The notes under the pieces were generated by a model that was not told where the DNA came from, searched no databases, and saw only the letters and a list, made by a program, of their open reading frames with translations. From the NCBI RefSeq assembly GCF_000314895.2, contig NZ_CM001773.1:122441-186440 (forward strand): DNA of 64,000 nucleotides, given 5' to 3'. The DNA is from Providencia sneebia DSM 19967 (GTDB lineage: Bacteria; Pseudomonadota; Gammaproteobacteria; Enterobacterales; Enterobacteriaceae). The translations under genes were made by a program, and so were the position numbers. Positions 28,262-38,483 of this stretch are shown here, piece by piece. The stretch's first letter is position 1. Every line of letters starts with the position of its first letter.

Positions 28262-30424
28262 TTAGATATTTTCTAATCGTGCATAAGCAGCAACTAACCA
28301 CTTAATACCTTGACCTTGAAACGCAATTTGCAGACGACAATGCTCTCCATTGCCTTCTAAATTAATAATCGTGCCTTCACCAAATTTAGGATGAAGTACA
28401 CGTTGCCCTAATGCATAACCTGAATCATTCTGGCTAACTGGCGTACCAAGGCGCTGATGATTTACTGGCCGTGAAACAGTTGCCCGTAAACGAACCTCTT
28501 CAACACATTCAATGGGTAATTCAGCAATAAAGCGCGAAGGTCGATGGTAAACTTCTTTACCATATAAACGGCGATTTTCTGCATAAGTGATCGTTAGCTT
28601 TTGCATTGCACGGGTGATCCCAACATAAGCTAAACGACGCTCCTCTTCTAAACGACCGCTTTCATCCAGCGACATCTGGCTTGGAAACATCCCTTCTTCC
28701 ATTCCCACAATAAATACAATTGGGAACTCAAGACCTTTTGCCGAATGTAACGTCATCAATTGAACAGCATCACGACTTGCATCAGCCTGCCCTTCACCGG
28801 ATTCGAGTGCCGCATGAGATAAAAATGCCTGTAGTGGCATTAAATCTTGATCTTCATCTTGATAACTAAAATCACGCGTTGCATTAACCAACTCTTCTAA
28901 GTTTTCAATACGAGCTTGGGCTTTTTCGCCTTTTTCCTGCTCATACATTGCACGTAAGCCAGAATTATTGATAACACGGTCAGCCTGTACATGTAACGGC
29001 ATTTCTTGGGTTTCTTTTGCTAAGGCGTCCACCAGCTCTAAAAAACGCTCAATTGCTGCCGCAGCACGCCCACCAAGGACTTGCTCACGAAGTAAGTACT
29101 CACAACTTTCCCATAATGTTAATTTTTGATCACGTGCCGTTTGACGAACTGTATCTAAGGTTCTGTCACCAATACCGCGTGTTGGCGTATTGACCACGCG
29201 CTCAAAAGAGGCATCATCATTGCGATTTGCAATCAATCTTAAGTAAGAAAGCGCATCTTTGATCTCTTGCCGTTCAAAGAAGCGTTGGCCGCCATAAATA
29301 CGATATGGAGTAGCACTTTGAATAAGGGCTTCTTCAAGCACACGAGATTGAGCATTACTGCGATATAAAATGGCACAATCTTGTAAAGCGCCACCATTTT
29401 CATTCCACTGTCTGATCCTGCCGACGACATAACGCGCTTCATCTAATTCATTAAATGCACAATATAAAGAAATCGGTTCGCCATCACCATCTTCTGTCCA
29501 CAGATTTTTCCCTAATCTATCACTATTATTCGCAATTAAGGTATTTGCCGCTTTTAAGATATTATTTGTTGAGCGATAGTTTTGTTCGAGGCGAATAGTT
29601 TCCGCACCCGGAAAATCATTGAGAAAACGCTGAATATTTTCAACTTGAGCACCGCGCCAACCATAAATTGATTGGTCATCATCGCCCACAATCATCACTT
29701 TTCCTGTATCACCCGCTAATACGCGGATCCATGCATATTGGATGCTGTTAGTATCTTGGAACTCATCCACAAGAATATTGGTAAAACGCTCACGGTAGTG
29801 CTGTAACACATGGGGCTTATTCAGCCACAATTCATGAGCGCGTAAGAGTAATTCAGCAAAATCAACTAAACCTGCGCGGTCACAGGCTTCTTGATAAGCT
29901 TGATACACTTTTAGCCACGTTGCTTCAACAGGATTACCATAGCATTCGATATGCTGAGGACGTAAGCCTTCATCTTTTTTGCCGTTGATGTACCACATTC
30001 CTTGACGCGGAGGCCACTGCTTTTCATCAAGGTTCATCGCTTTTAATAAGCGACGGATCAAACGATACTGATCATCACTATCAATAATTTGAAAATCTTG
30101 TGGTAACCCAGCATCCATGTAATGTTGGCGTAATAGCCGATGCGCTAATCCATGGAATGTGCCTATCCACATACCACCTTCACTGGAACCAATCAATTGA
30201 TTGATACGATGGCGCATTTCTGCTGCGGCTTTGTTGGTAAAAGTCACTGCCATTATAGAAAATGGTGACGCGTGTTCAACTGACATCAACCATGCAATTC
30301 TATGCACTAACACGCGAGTTTTACCACTTCCCGCACCTGCTAGAACTAATAAGTTAGTACGCGGAGCAGCAACGGCTTCACGCTGTTTATCATTAAGACC
30401 TTCGAGCAGATAAGAGACGTCCAT
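28262..30424 (-). CDS. uvrD: DNA helicase II UvrD
   Basis: Superfamily 1A 3'-to-5' helicase for nucleotide excision and mismatch repair. The Walker A LAGAGSGKTRV lies near residue 30, followed by TFTNKAA (Ia), DEFQDTN (II), GDDDQSIYGWRGA (III), RLEQNYRS (IV), TLHSAKGLEF (V) and YVGITRAMQ (VI). The C-terminal Tudor-like segment GQRVLHPKFGEGTI is present. I choose MDVSYLLEGL at 30424 (720 aa), matching E. coli exactly; an ATG 12 bases upstream is possible. A perfect LexA box lies about 44 bases upstream, so SOS control is expected as in E. coli. Confidence 0.96.
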   Translation of the reverse strand: MDVSYLLEGLNDKQREAVAAPRTNLLVLAGAGSGKTRVLVHRIAWLMSVEHASPFSIMAVTFTNKAAAEMRHRINQLIGSSEGGMWIGTFHGLAHRLLRQHYMDAGLPQDFQIIDSDDQYRLIRRLLKAMNLDEKQWPPRQGMWYINGKKDEGLRPQHIECYGNPVEATWLKVYQAYQEACDRAGLVDFAELLLRAHELWLNKPHVLQHYRERFTNILVDEFQDTNSIQYAWIRVLAGDTGKVMIVGDDDQSIYGWRGAQVENIQRFLNDFPGAETIRLEQNYRSTNNILKAANTLIANNSDRLGKNLWTEDGDGEPISLYCAFNELDEARYVVGRIRQWNENGGALQDCAILYRSNAQSRVLEEALIQSATPYRIYGGQRFFERQEIKDALSYLRLIANRNDDASFERVVNTPTRGIGDRTLDTVRQTARDQKLTLWESCEYLLREQVLGGRAAAAIERFLELVDALAKETQEMPLHVQADRVINNSGLRAMYEQEKGEKAQARIENLEELVNATRDFSYQDEDQDLMPLQAFLSHAALESGEGQADASRDAVQLMTLHSAKGLEFPIVFIVGMEEGMFPSQMSLDESGRLEEERRLAYVGITRAMQKLTITYAENRRLYGKEVYHRPSRFIAELPIECVEEVRLRATVSRPVNHQRLGTPVSQNDSGYALGQRVLHPKFGEGTIINLEGNGEHCRLQIAFQGQGIKWLVAAYARLENI

Positions 30425-30467
30425 AGTTACCATCAAAGCAGAGCAGTATTCAAGGCATACCTGAACA

Positions 30468-30483
30468 CTGTATTTTTATACAG
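30468..30483. promoter_or_regulatory. LexA (SOS) box upstream of uvrD
   Basis: CTGTATTTTTATACAG fits CTGT-N8-ACAG perfectly and sits between yigB and uvrD, the place of the E. coli uvrD SOS box. It shows that uvrD has its own damage-inducible promoter although the upstream genes run in the same direction. Confidence 0.85.
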
Positions 30484-30490
30484 AAAATAA

Positions 30491-31207
30491 TTATACCAGC
30501 GACAAAAGAGAATCCAACTGGGAAATTTCGACATGTGGCAACAAACGGACATCTTTTTCATCCATCAACGTTCTGTTGCCTGTATTAATCCAGCAAGCTT
30601 GCATGCCACTGCGAATAGCGCCTTCCACATCAGTAATTAAGTTATCACCAACATGCAAAATAGCTTGCGGTTCAAGGTTAAGCTTTTGTGCCGCTAACCG
30701 ATACATATCACAATAAGGTTTTGAGCGCCCATCAGGACCCGCTTTTAATACAAATTGAAAATATTGTCCTAAACCACAGGCATCAGGTTCCGCATTACCA
30801 TTAGTAATCGCAACTAACGGCATTTTTTCCACAAGTTTAGCAAGTGTTTCATGTGTAGAAGCCGGTACATCTATTTGATTTCGCCAATACGCAAAGTTCG
30901 CCATCACATCATCTGCGCTTTTTTGCGCCTCTTCACGATGATAACCATAATGACAAAACATCATTTTTGCTGCCAACCAGCGCCAACGAGTGACATCATG
31001 GCAAATATTGGGTTCTTGCTCTGCAACCATTTGACGAAAGGCTGACAAATTTTCATCAGTAAAATGGCTGAATTTAGGATCATATTCTCGGACAAAACGT
31101 AATACTTCCTCTTCCGTTTTATCAATGACGGGATGGTTGTTATATAAAGTATCATCCAAGTCAAACGTAATGGCTTTAATTGGTGATAACGGGCGATAAA
31201 AATGCAT
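30491..31207 (-). CDS. yigB: HAD phosphatase YigB
   Basis: C1-cap haloacid dehalogenase phosphatase; E. coli YigB dephosphorylates the riboflavin precursor 5-amino-6-(5-phosphoribitylamino)uracil and FMN. Motif I is FDLDDTLYNN at residues 15-24, motif II AITNGN, the lysine in RSKPYCDMY, and motif IV HVGDNLITD. Length (238 aa) equals E. coli. Its ATG overlaps the xerC stop (TAATG), so it is translationally coupled in the lptM-dapF-yigA-xerC-yigB run. Confidence 0.94.
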   Translation of the reverse strand: MHFYRPLSPIKAITFDLDDTLYNNHPVIDKTEEEVLRFVREYDPKFSHFTDENLSAFRQMVAEQEPNICHDVTRWRWLAAKMMFCHYGYHREEAQKSADDVMANFAYWRNQIDVPASTHETLAKLVEKMPLVAITNGNAEPDACGLGQYFQFVLKAGPDGRSKPYCDMYRLAAQKLNLEPQAILHVGDNLITDVEGAIRSGMQACWINTGNRTLMDEKDVRLLPHVEISQLDSLLSLV

Positions 31208-32142
31208 TAAGATTTCTCCCTTTTCGCTCGGGGATGAGCCACATCATAAACATTTGCAAGATGTTGAAAATCAAGGTGGGTATAGATTTGAGTGGTTGAT
31301 AAATTTGCATGGCCGAGCAGCTCTTGTACACCACGTAAGTTACCGCTTGATTCAAGAATATGTGTTGCAAATGAGTGGCGTAATTTGTGTGGGTTGATGT
31401 GGCTATTCACGCCTTGTTTTATACCCCATTGTTCAAAACGTTTTTGTACATTACGGTTAGAAATGCGTTTACCACTTTGGGTTGAAATAAATACAGCACC
31501 ATCTTCTGGCTCATATAACTCACGCATATCCAACCAACGTTTTAACCAAGTGACCGCGGTTTTACCCAATGGGATTTTGCGCTCTTTACTGCCTTTACCC
31601 ATCACTCTGACTTCACCCATTGCGAGATCTAAATGACGGACATCTAACCCAACTAATTCTGATAAACGTAAGCCTGCACCATACATCACTTCTAACATTG
31701 TTCTGTCACGAACAACTAATGGATCGCCACTATCCATATTTAATAATTGTGAAACTTCATCAACGTCCATATTTTTTGGTAGACGCTTTTTGGCTTTTGG
31801 GGCACGAACTGATTTCACTGGATTCGCAGGTAATTCACCCTGCTGTACCATCCAATCACAAAAACTTCTTAGTGAAGACAAACGTAGCGCCATACTCGCC
31901 GCTTGTAAACCTGTACGACGGCTTTTTGCCGCAATATTACGCGCTTTGATAATATCAAATTGCTGCCATTCACTGACGTTTAAGTCAGTTAGCATGTCAA
32001 CAACCGTTGTCAATTGCCGCCGATAATTCGTTACCGTGACGGGGCTGAGCCTACGTTCAACTTGTAAATAACGTAGAAAAGCGTCGACTTGGATCATCAG
32101 CGCTTGTGGCTCAGAAGTTATAGGCGTTCTATACATCGGCAT
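31207..32142 (-). CDS. xerC: Site-specific tyrosine recombinase XerC
   Basis: Partner of XerD in resolving chromosome dimers at dif and plasmid multimers. The N-terminal core-binding domain spans about residues 10-110. The catalytic set is readable: Arg in [13 protein letters not shown], Lys in [20 protein letters not shown] with His and Arg, and the Tyr nucleophile in [11 protein letters not shown]. Length is 311 aa against 298 in E. coli, the difference being N-terminal. ATG 32142 is preceded by GGAG at 6 bases. It overlaps the end of yigA by 25 bases. Confidence 0.95.
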   Translation of the reverse strand: MPMYRTPITSEPQALMIQVDAFLRYLQVERRLSPVTVTNYRRQLTTVVDMLTDLNVSEWQQFDIIKARNIAAKSRRTGLQAASMALRLSSLRSFCDWMVQQGELPANPVKSVRAPKAKKRLPKNMDVDEVSQLLNMDSGDPLVVRDRTMLEVMYGAGLRLSELVGLDVRHLDLAMGEVRVMGKGSKERKIPLGKTAVTWLKRWLDMRELYEPEDGAVFISTQSGKRISNRNVQKRFEQWGIKQGVNSHINPHKLRHSFATHILESSGNLRGVQELLGHANLSTTQIYTHLDFQHLANVYDVAHPRAKREKS

Positions 32143-32822
32143 AATAGCTCCGGTATCATTTGAGCGACCTTTTCGAGCATGACTGATCCCATTCCTTGCT
32201 GATAATGGTCGCGGTCACGACTGGTAAAAATCACCATACCAGATTCACCATGGTGACCAAATAGCGTTATTGCTACAGAGCCAACATTCGTCGCTTCAGG
32301 TAACAGCAGTTGTAATTCTTGGCCATTTAAATGACCTAAATAATAAGATTTATCACCAAAACGTTGGATCCGCATGAATTCAAACGCAGAACGCGAAATC
32401 ACCAGCTGCTGCGCATTTAATGGGGCTGACACTCGCCAACAATCGCTAAATAGCCGTACGGAGCCACTTGATAGGCCAAGTTTTTTTGACCAACGGTTCA
32501 AGCGAAGCAACATATCTTGCAAGCTGTCTGCGTTTGACAGTTCAATGACTAAATAGAGCAATTCATCAAATAATTGACCATTTTCATGGGCTTGTTCAAC
32601 CATGAAACGGATATCTTGTTCAAGTTGCTTGATTTTTAAACGTTGGCGATTCATCACCAATTCAGGAAGCGAAATCGCTCCCTGTATGGCATGTGGGATC
32701 GGAATGTGTTCAACAAGGGAAGCATTGCGGATAAAAAAGTCTGGTCTTCCCTGTAAGTATTTCACCACTTGACGTTCATCGAGCTGATAAACATCATCTA
32801 GTGCTATCTCTGGCTTATCCAT
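32118..32822 (-). CDS. yigA: DUF484 family protein YigA
   Basis: A GAF-like DUF484 protein always found between dapF and xerC in enterobacteria; its biochemical role is not established. The conserved [20 protein letters not shown] start, the central coiled segment and the closing [13 protein letters not shown] match E. coli YigA. I use the ATG at 32822 ([10 protein letters not shown]), 6 bases after AGAGGA, giving 234 aa (E. coli 235). A longer reading would run into dapF. Confidence 0.9.
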   Translation of the reverse strand: MDKPEIALDDVYQLDERQVVKYLQGRPDFFIRNASLVEHIPIPHAIQGAISLPELVMNRQRLKIKQLEQDIRFMVEQAHENGQLFDELLYLVIELSNADSLQDMLLRLNRWSKKLGLSSGSVRLFSDCWRVSAPLNAQQLVISRSAFEFMRIQRFGDKSYYLGHLNGQELQLLLPEATNVGSVAITLFGHHGESGMVIFTSRDRDHYQQGMGSVMLEKVAQMIPELLCRCIERL

Positions 32823-32850
32823 TCTTATCCTCTTGAACAATGAACAAAGA

Positions 32851-33675
32851 TTAAAACTGGAGAACTCCATCATAAACATGACTTGCAGGGCCAGTCATAT
32901 ATAAAGGCGTGCCTGGACCTTCCCAACTAATATCCAGCGATCCACCGGGTAAATCAACTTTGACTCGACTTGCCAGTAAACCTTGTTGAATACCAATGGC
33001 AACCGCCGCACAAGCCCCGCTACCGCAAGCTTGGGTTTCACCCGCTCCTCGCTCATAAACGCGTAAACGGATATGATCCGCACTGACAATTTCCATAAAA
33101 CCAATATTAGCACGCTCAGGAAAGCGTTCATGACTTTCAAGTGCTGGCCCTAATATTTCAACCTCAGCAGTTTGCACGCTTTCCACTTGGATAACACAAT
33201 GTGGATTACCCATAGAAACTGCACCACATAACACTGTACGTTCTTGAACGCGAATAATATAGGTCTTTTCCGCTTTCACTGCTCTAAATGGGATTTTCTG
33301 CGGCTCAAATTCAGGTTCGCCCATATTCACACAGACGTCACCATTATCATTAATCGTCAAAACCATGCGACCCGCTTGGGTACTGACTTGAATTTTTTGT
33401 TTATTAGTTAGCCCTTTTAGGCGCACAAATCGTGCAAAGCAGCGCGCGCCATTGCCACATTGAGCAACTTCACTGCCGTCTGCATTAAAAATACGATAAT
33501 GAAAATCTAGCTCAGGATCATAAGGGGCTTCAACTAATAATAGCTGATCAAAGCCAACCCCTGTATGTCTATCTGCAAGGCGGCTAATTAATTCGGGGGA
33601 AAAATAGACATTCTGAGTAACGCCATCCACCACCATGAAATCATTTCCTAAACCATGCATTTTAGAAAATTGCAT
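32851..33675 (-). CDS. dapF: Diaminopimelate epimerase DapF
   Basis: Cofactor-independent epimerase converting LL-DAP to meso-DAP for lysine and peptidoglycan synthesis. The two catalytic cysteines lie in AQCGNGARC (near residue 73) and [11 protein letters not shown] (near 217), and MGNPHCVI is conserved. The [13 protein letters not shown] start at 33675 equals the E. coli N-terminus and gives 274 aa, the normal length; an ATG four codons upstream is unlikely. It lies between lptM and yigA, as in E. coli. Confidence 0.96.
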   Translation of the reverse strand: MQFSKMHGLGNDFMVVDGVTQNVYFSPELISRLADRHTGVGFDQLLLVEAPYDPELDFHYRIFNADGSEVAQCGNGARCFARFVRLKGLTNKQKIQVSTQAGRMVLTINDNGDVCVNMGEPEFEPQKIPFRAVKAEKTYIIRVQERTVLCGAVSMGNPHCVIQVESVQTAEVEILGPALESHERFPERANIGFMEIVSADHIRLRVYERGAGETQACGSGACAAVAIGIQQGLLASRVKVDLPGGSLDISWEGPGTPLYMTGPASHVYDGVLQF

Positions 33676-33696
33676 ATTCCGCTCCATATCAGCAAA

Positions 33697-33879
33697 TTAC
33701 TGTTGGGTTGATACTGGTGAGTGCACGGCATCCTTATCAGCTTTAGGCTCTACATCTGATGTCTTAGGTGATGTAGCCTGCTCTTCTGGTGGGAAATAAA
33801 GAGGACCTTTTAAACCACAGCCAGATAACGTAAACAAAATAATTAGTGCAGAGAGTCCAATTAAACTTTTTTTCATCAT
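33697..33879 (-). CDS. lptM: LPS assembly lipoprotein LptM (YifL)
   Basis: Small outer-membrane lipoprotein that assists oxidative maturation of the LptDE translocon. The 60-residue reading has a signal peptide and lipobox LSGC, followed by GLKGPLYFPPEE, the conserved mature N-terminus that mimics LPS. The tail is acidic and unstructured. The start at 33879 (MMKKSLIGL) follows AGG at 6 bases; a longer frame to 33948 runs into the repeat at 33903-34036 and is not credible. It heads the dapF-yigA-xerC-yigB run. Confidence 0.92.
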   Translation of the reverse strand: MMKKSLIGLSALIILFTLSGCGLKGPLYFPPEEQATSPKTSDVEPKADKDAVHSPVSTQQ

Positions 33880-33902
33880 GTTTCGCCTGTAATACGAAGA
33901 GC

Positions 33903-34036
33903 TATCCCGAAAATAATTCAAGTTGCATATTGGTATCAAGTGACGCAATTCCTACGAACAGCCCATGAGCCACAATAAACGACGTGATCCGGTAAGCTAA
34001 GGCAGATAACAGCAAGCTTGAAATATAACAGGTATC
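33903..34036. repeat. Intergenic repeat of the TTCAAG-ended family, copy 1
   Basis: The element has imperfect terminal inverted repeats: ATAATTCAAGTTGC at the left and GCAAGCTTGAAATATA at the right, enclosing palindromic internal segments (CATGAGCC and others). A related but more diverged copy lies at 63174-63281. Such 110-140 bp repeats are common between genes in Photorhabdus, Xenorhabdus and Providencia. This copy fills nearly the whole divergent lptM/cyaY spacer. Confidence 0.55.
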
Positions 34037-34072
34037 AATATAGTGAACAGAATAGCAGGGCTACCCTTGCAA

Positions 34073-34374
34073 ATCACTACTGTTCATGGCTTGTCGTGTA
34101 ATTTTATTTTTGATGAGTTATTTTATGAAGGTGATGCCGATATTGATTGTGAAACAACGGCGGTATCATGACATTAAACTTTGAGAATGGCAGTAAAATC
34201 ATTATCAGCAAGAAAGAGCCTTGCCACTCACTTTAGTTAGCCACTAAAGGAGGAAGCTATCATTATGATTATAAAAACAATAATGAGCTTTTTGGCTGTT
34301 CTGGTGAGTAATTGACTAATATGCTAGCTCAAACTATTGCCACACAACGTGGTGAACTTTTCTCTTTTGGTTAG
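34073..34374 (+). pseudogene. cyaY: Decayed frataxin homologue cyaY
   Basis: CyaY is the bacterial frataxin that modulates IscS and iron delivery in Fe-S assembly. The product is recognisable as YEGDADIDCET, then GGIMTLNFENGSKIII after a shift, LATKGGSYHYDY and a final ATQRGELFSFG. Lesions: the expected start reads ATC (34073); one A is missing near 34157 so the frame shifts; TAG at 34234 replaces a conserved Trp codon; TAA at 34309 stops again. The place, divergent from lptM and beside cyaA, is that of E. coli cyaY. Several independent defects argue for real loss, not sequencing error. Confidence 0.85.
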
Positions 34375-34384
34375 CAAGAACAGG

Positions 34385-36961
34385 TTAAGAATAATGGGCA
34401 TGCTGCTGCGGTGGTTGCTCAATAAGATTTGGGCTAACTAATTTATCTTCTGCAATATCAAACGGCCATGTTCCTTCAGAGAATGGAATAACCTGACTTT
34501 TACCCTGTTGTTTCACGATTTGATAAAACTGTGGCAAGTTAAAATTAATAAAGCTCGAACCGTAAGTAAAGCGGTCATGAGATGAAGAGTAAAAGCGGCT
34601 CACATCACGAACAAGTTCCTCTTTAGAACCTTCACAATGTGAATAGATTTCAACGCGATTTGCTTCATCTAAAACGTAAATGTTGAACCCAGTGTTATCG
34701 TCGGTATTTTCAAAGAAAAACTGCACAATACCTTCACTGGCATAACCATCAACTACCGCAGGTAACTGGTTATCTTCTTTAGTCGTGAGTTTTACTGGCC
34801 AGCCATGCAGTTTGTTATGTGAAATTGCACCATAAAACTCAATCGCATTCTCCAATTTTTGAACTGACACATTCAGTCGTTCAAAAAATAAGCCCCAAGT
34901 TTGCCCTGCAATGCGCAGAGCTTTAAAACGGCCAGGCTCATGGCGATTGCTCGATAAACGCAATTCAACACATTCTGAAACCAGTTGTTGGACTCGAGTA
35001 CGGATCAATCCACGTAAATGCTTGCTATAGCAGAAAACCTCAACTGCATCTGGTGGCGCTGCATCTTGATGCATTTTCCCTAGAATCGTTTTTAGTGCTT
35101 CTAGCATGCATTGTTCGCCACTAAAATGAAGCGTACGCACCTCATTCCACGAATTACGGTACAGCAGATCGATACTGCTCACTAAGCAGCGCTGCTCTTC
35201 GCCAAAGCTAAAAACATCTAACTTTTTAAAGTCAAAATGGACAACTTGCTCTGAATAAATCTGAGTAAAATCTTGTTCTAAGTTGACAATTATGGCGAGG
35301 TGGCGAATTTCACAAGGACTATATAACGCTTTCGGGGTTGGTGCGGGTAATCTAATTGGGAAGTGACCTGAAACATCATGCATTAACTCAAGTAGTTTTT
35401 TCTCATCACATTGAGATTGACCATTGTACATATAGACTTGAGTACTTTCAGTTAACAGCCCATTAAAATATGCCCATGCCACCAGCTTATTTAAATAGCG
35501 GTTATATTCAAGCGGTTGATGACCAATAATGGCTTCAATATTAGGTGCTTGATTATAAAGATACCAACCACTGCGATTAGCGCGCCCAGCAGGCACATAC
35601 ACAAAAGTAAGATGTTGTTCACTTAAATCCGGTGAAATCTGCGGATTAACCAAAGTGACTTTACCCGGAAGTGCTTCAAAAGCTGCATATAATTTACGGG
35701 TCAATACCCCAATATCTTGTGGGCTAGCACTGACGCTTAAATTATTACGACGAGCAAAACGAATCAGGTTACGGTAACTTTGCATCATCGTATCAAGTAA
35801 TTCATTATGAGCTTCGCGTACACGCTCTATTTTCCATTGATTTCTTGAATCCAAAATAGCTAAACGTTCAGCATCCCAGCCCCATGATTCCACAAGTTGA
35901 GAAAGTACATCCCGGCGCCAGCCAGAACAAGCCGTTCTATTTTGGTCATCTTCAGAGAGTTTTTCACATACTTTTAAGTAGAAGCAACGGCGGATTAAAT
36001 CAAGGCGAGTCGTGTCATTAATTTCGACAAGGTAACGGGTAACGCGTTCTAACATTAAACAATAAGAATCAAGACCATAACAAACAATTTCTCCAGCTTG
36101 AAGATGGCGTTTAAATTCTAATGCGAGGAGTTTACCTTGCGGATAATCCCATGAATAGGATTCTAATAAGATACTTTTCAGAACTGCTTTATAAGGTGAA
36201 TCAACACTTTTGTACAACTGCCACAAGCTCGCACCAAAGTATTCTGCGGCTGATAGCTCACCTAAACCACCAAGGTCAAGCCACTCATTTGGTGTTAATA
36301 CACCTTGCGCATATAACCCCATAACATATTCATCATAATGAGATTCTTCATCAACCGGCACCATGTTCCATAGTAAGCGCTTACCTGCCATGCGAACAGC
36401 CGTGCGATAGAATTCATCAAGCAATAAAATATGCTGTGTTGAACCGCAATCTTCTCCGCCAATATGACCGCTAGCATGATGACGAAAACGATTTTCATCA
36501 ATGAGAAAAACCGTCACATCAATACCAAGCGCTGAGGCCCATTGTTCTATTAATGTACATTTTTTCTGGAGTAAACCTTTTTCTTCATTATCAAGCCAAG
36601 AAGGATGACATACCCAAATATCAATATCTGAGCAGCGACTTTGCCCTATTGATGAAGTGCTTCCCATCGAGTAAATGCCAGTAATAGGTAACTCACCATT
36701 GGCTGGAACTTTGTGCGGAAGGTATTTTTCAAACTGAGTAAGCCAGCTTTGTTGTTCGCTATCAGGAATAAAAAAGCACACGCCGTGGGGAACGTTTCCT
36801 TCAATATATCCGGGGATCATTGGGTGATTATAATGAAACAATACAGGCAGCAGGCTGTAAACCTTACAGAAGGTTTCATCCATAGACGCAGTCGCGCGAT
36901 CTAACCGAAGCTGATTTATTGCGTCTAGTCTTTGCTTTAAAGTTTCAATATAGAGATACAA
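34385..36961 (-). CDS. cyaA: Adenylate cyclase CyaA (class I)
   Basis: Makes cAMP from ATP for CRP signalling and is stimulated by IIA-Glc. The N-terminal catalytic half contains the nucleotidyltransferase pattern [17 protein letters not shown] with the metal-binding Asp pair, and the [21 protein letters not shown] segment; the C-terminal half is regulatory. I start at TTG 36961 ([12 protein letters not shown]), which matches the known TTG start of E. coli cyaA and gives 858 aa (E. coli 848). A 21-residue extension from an upstream ATG is unlikely. A CRP site lies about 110 bases upstream. It is convergent with the decayed cyaY. Confidence 0.95.
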   Translation of the reverse strand: MYLYIETLKQRLDAINQLRLDRATASMDETFCKVYSLLPVLFHYNHPMIPGYIEGNVPHGVCFFIPDSEQQSWLTQFEKYLPHKVPANGELPITGIYSMGSTSSIGQSRCSDIDIWVCHPSWLDNEEKGLLQKKCTLIEQWASALGIDVTVFLIDENRFRHHASGHIGGEDCGSTQHILLLDEFYRTAVRMAGKRLLWNMVPVDEESHYDEYVMGLYAQGVLTPNEWLDLGGLGELSAAEYFGASLWQLYKSVDSPYKAVLKSILLESYSWDYPQGKLLALEFKRHLQAGEIVCYGLDSYCLMLERVTRYLVEINDTTRLDLIRRCFYLKVCEKLSEDDQNRTACSGWRRDVLSQLVESWGWDAERLAILDSRNQWKIERVREAHNELLDTMMQSYRNLIRFARRNNLSVSASPQDIGVLTRKLYAAFEALPGKVTLVNPQISPDLSEQHLTFVYVPAGRANRSGWYLYNQAPNIEAIIGHQPLEYNRYLNKLVAWAYFNGLLTESTQVYMYNGQSQCDEKKLLELMHDVSGHFPIRLPAPTPKALYSPCEIRHLAIIVNLEQDFTQIYSEQVVHFDFKKLDVFSFGEEQRCLVSSIDLLYRNSWNEVRTLHFSGEQCMLEALKTILGKMHQDAAPPDAVEVFCYSKHLRGLIRTRVQQLVSECVELRLSSNRHEPGRFKALRIAGQTWGLFFERLNVSVQKLENAIEFYGAISHNKLHGWPVKLTTKEDNQLPAVVDGYASEGIVQFFFENTDDNTGFNIYVLDEANRVEIYSHCEGSKEELVRDVSRFYSSSHDRFTYGSSFINFNLPQFYQIVKQQGKSQVIPFSEGTWPFDIAEDKLVSPNLIEQPPQQHAHYS

Positions 36962-37070
36962 GGGATACGCCTGACTGAATAGAAAAACAAATCTGGGATA
37001 AACCCAGTACCCAACAAAACACAATAGATATAAGTATCTTTTAAAAATTTTTCACTTAGATTGTCAGAAA

Positions 37071-37086
37071 CGTGATCAATTTAACA
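37071..37086. promoter_or_regulatory. CRP site in the cyaA promoter
   Basis: On the minus strand GTGTTAAATTGATCACGTT is almost identical to the CRP-binding segment of the E. coli cyaA P2 promoter as I recall it. It predicts feedback repression of cyaA by cAMP-CRP. Confidence 0.65.
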
Positions 37087-37117
37087 CCTTGGAGCAAAAG
37101 GGTAAAGTAGATCACAT

Positions 37118-37152
37118 AATTTAATCTGTGTATTTTTGATACAGATTAAATT
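37118..37152. promoter_or_regulatory. Perfect 12-bp inverted repeat in the cyaA-hemC spacer
   Basis: AATTTAATCTGT and ACAGATTAAATT are exact complements around an 11-nt loop. It lies 30 bases beyond the CRP site, in the 580-base divergent spacer, far from any gene end, so an operator or leader structure is more likely than a terminator. The rest of the spacer (37153-37542) shows no gene and no clear hemC promoter. Confidence 0.4.
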
Positions 37153-37542
37153 TCAACATATTGTATAAAAAGACTTTTTATTTTTTATACCCGATAAATA
37201 CCCCTTGTTTATCAATGGTGTAATACGGTAAGTATTCATTTGCCCTGAAAATATCTTTTTTTGATGTTATAAATCAAATTCGCATCACGCCTGAGCTTGC
37301 TCGTTTCACCATAAAAGTGACCTCCATCGCGGAAAATACCCATTATCAACCGCACAATAAGCTAAAAATCATGATGAGTTTCCCGTGTTTTATTCATCCT
37401 AAATAGCCACTTTATATTCGCCAATAAGATGTAAATAAGTGGGGTTCTCTGGCTCTAACTGGAAAATGCACGACTAAAATGTTAAAACTAGGGATAATTA
37501 TATGGTTAATTTGTGGCAAATTGTGCCTAAGAAAACAGAGAA

Positions 37543-38481
37543 ATGACATCAACAGATATTGTCCGTATCGCGACACGTAAAAGCCCATTAGCTATGTGGC
37601 AAGCTAACTTTGTAAAAGCTAAATTAGAGCAATTACATCCTAATTTACAAGTCGAGCTCGTGCCAATGGTCACGAAAGGTGATGTTATTCTTGATACACC
37701 ATTAGCTAAAGTAGGTGGCAAAGGGTTATTTGTCAAAGAGTTAGAACTTGCTCTATTAGAAAAAAGAGCGGATATTGCCGTTCATTCAATGAAAGATGTT
37801 CCGGTGGAGTTCCCTGAAGGTCTCGGATTAGTCACTATTTGCGAGCGTGAAGACCCGCGGGATGCTTTTGTTTCTAATCATTTTGATAGCATTGATGCAC
37901 TTCCTGCCGGCAGTATCGTCGGTACATCTAGTTTACGCCGTCAGTGCCAGCTAAAAGCGTTACGCCCTGACCTTATCATTCGTGATCTACGCGGTAATGT
38001 GGGAACGCGCCTATCTAAACTGGATAATGGTGAATATGATGCCATTATTCTCGCTGCGGCAGGATTAAAACGCCTCGGATTAGAAGAACGCATCCGTGTC
38101 GCCTTGGAGCCGGAGCAATCCTTACCCGCGGTTGGGCAAGGTGCTGTTGGTATTGAATGTCGCTTAGATGATGAGCGCACTCGCCATCTTTTAGCAAAAC
38201 TCAATGATGATGCCACTTCTCTATGTGTGCTTGCTGAGCGCGCAATGAATATGCGTTTGGAAGGTGGCTGCCAAGTTCCTATTGGCAGTTATGCCATTTG
38301 GCGTGATGGACAAATTTGGCTACGCGCCTTAGTGGGTTCACCTGACGGGAGTCAGGTAATTCGTGGTGAACGATGTTCTGATCCAGAAAATGCATATCAA
38401 GCAGGGATTTCTCTTGCCGAAGAACTGTTGGATAACGGTGCTCGTGAAATTCTTGAAAAAGTTTATAAAGGAAACATTTAA
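37543..38481 (+). CDS. hemC: Hydroxymethylbilane synthase HemC
   Basis: Porphobilinogen deaminase: joins four porphobilinogens into hydroxymethylbilane on a covalent dipyrromethane cofactor. The cofactor cysteine is Cys243 in [10 protein letters not shown]. Other conserved parts are [37 protein letters not shown] and [11 protein letters not shown]. Length is 312 aa (E. coli 313). First gene of hemCDXY, divergent from cyaA; hemD begins 2 bases after its stop. Confidence 0.97.
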   Translation: MTSTDIVRIATRKSPLAMWQANFVKAKLEQLHPNLQVELVPMVTKGDVILDTPLAKVGGKGLFVKELELALLEKRADIAVHSMKDVPVEFPEGLGLVTICEREDPRDAFVSNHFDSIDALPAGSIVGTSSLRRQCQLKALRPDLIIRDLRGNVGTRLSKLDNGEYDAIILAAAGLKRLGLEERIRVALEPEQSLPAVGQGAVGIECRLDDERTRHLLAKLNDDATSLCVLAERAMNMRLEGGCQVPIGSYAIWRDGQIWLRALVGSPDGSQVIRGERCSDPENAYQAGISLAEELLDNGAREILEKVYKGNI

Positions 38482-38483
38482 GG

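Noticed and set aside
34043..34120. Possible duplicated dapF start (VHGLSCNFIFDE resembles [12 protein letters not shown])
   Set aside because: The similarity is short and the reading continues into clear CyaY sequence; it fits the CyaY N-terminus equally well.
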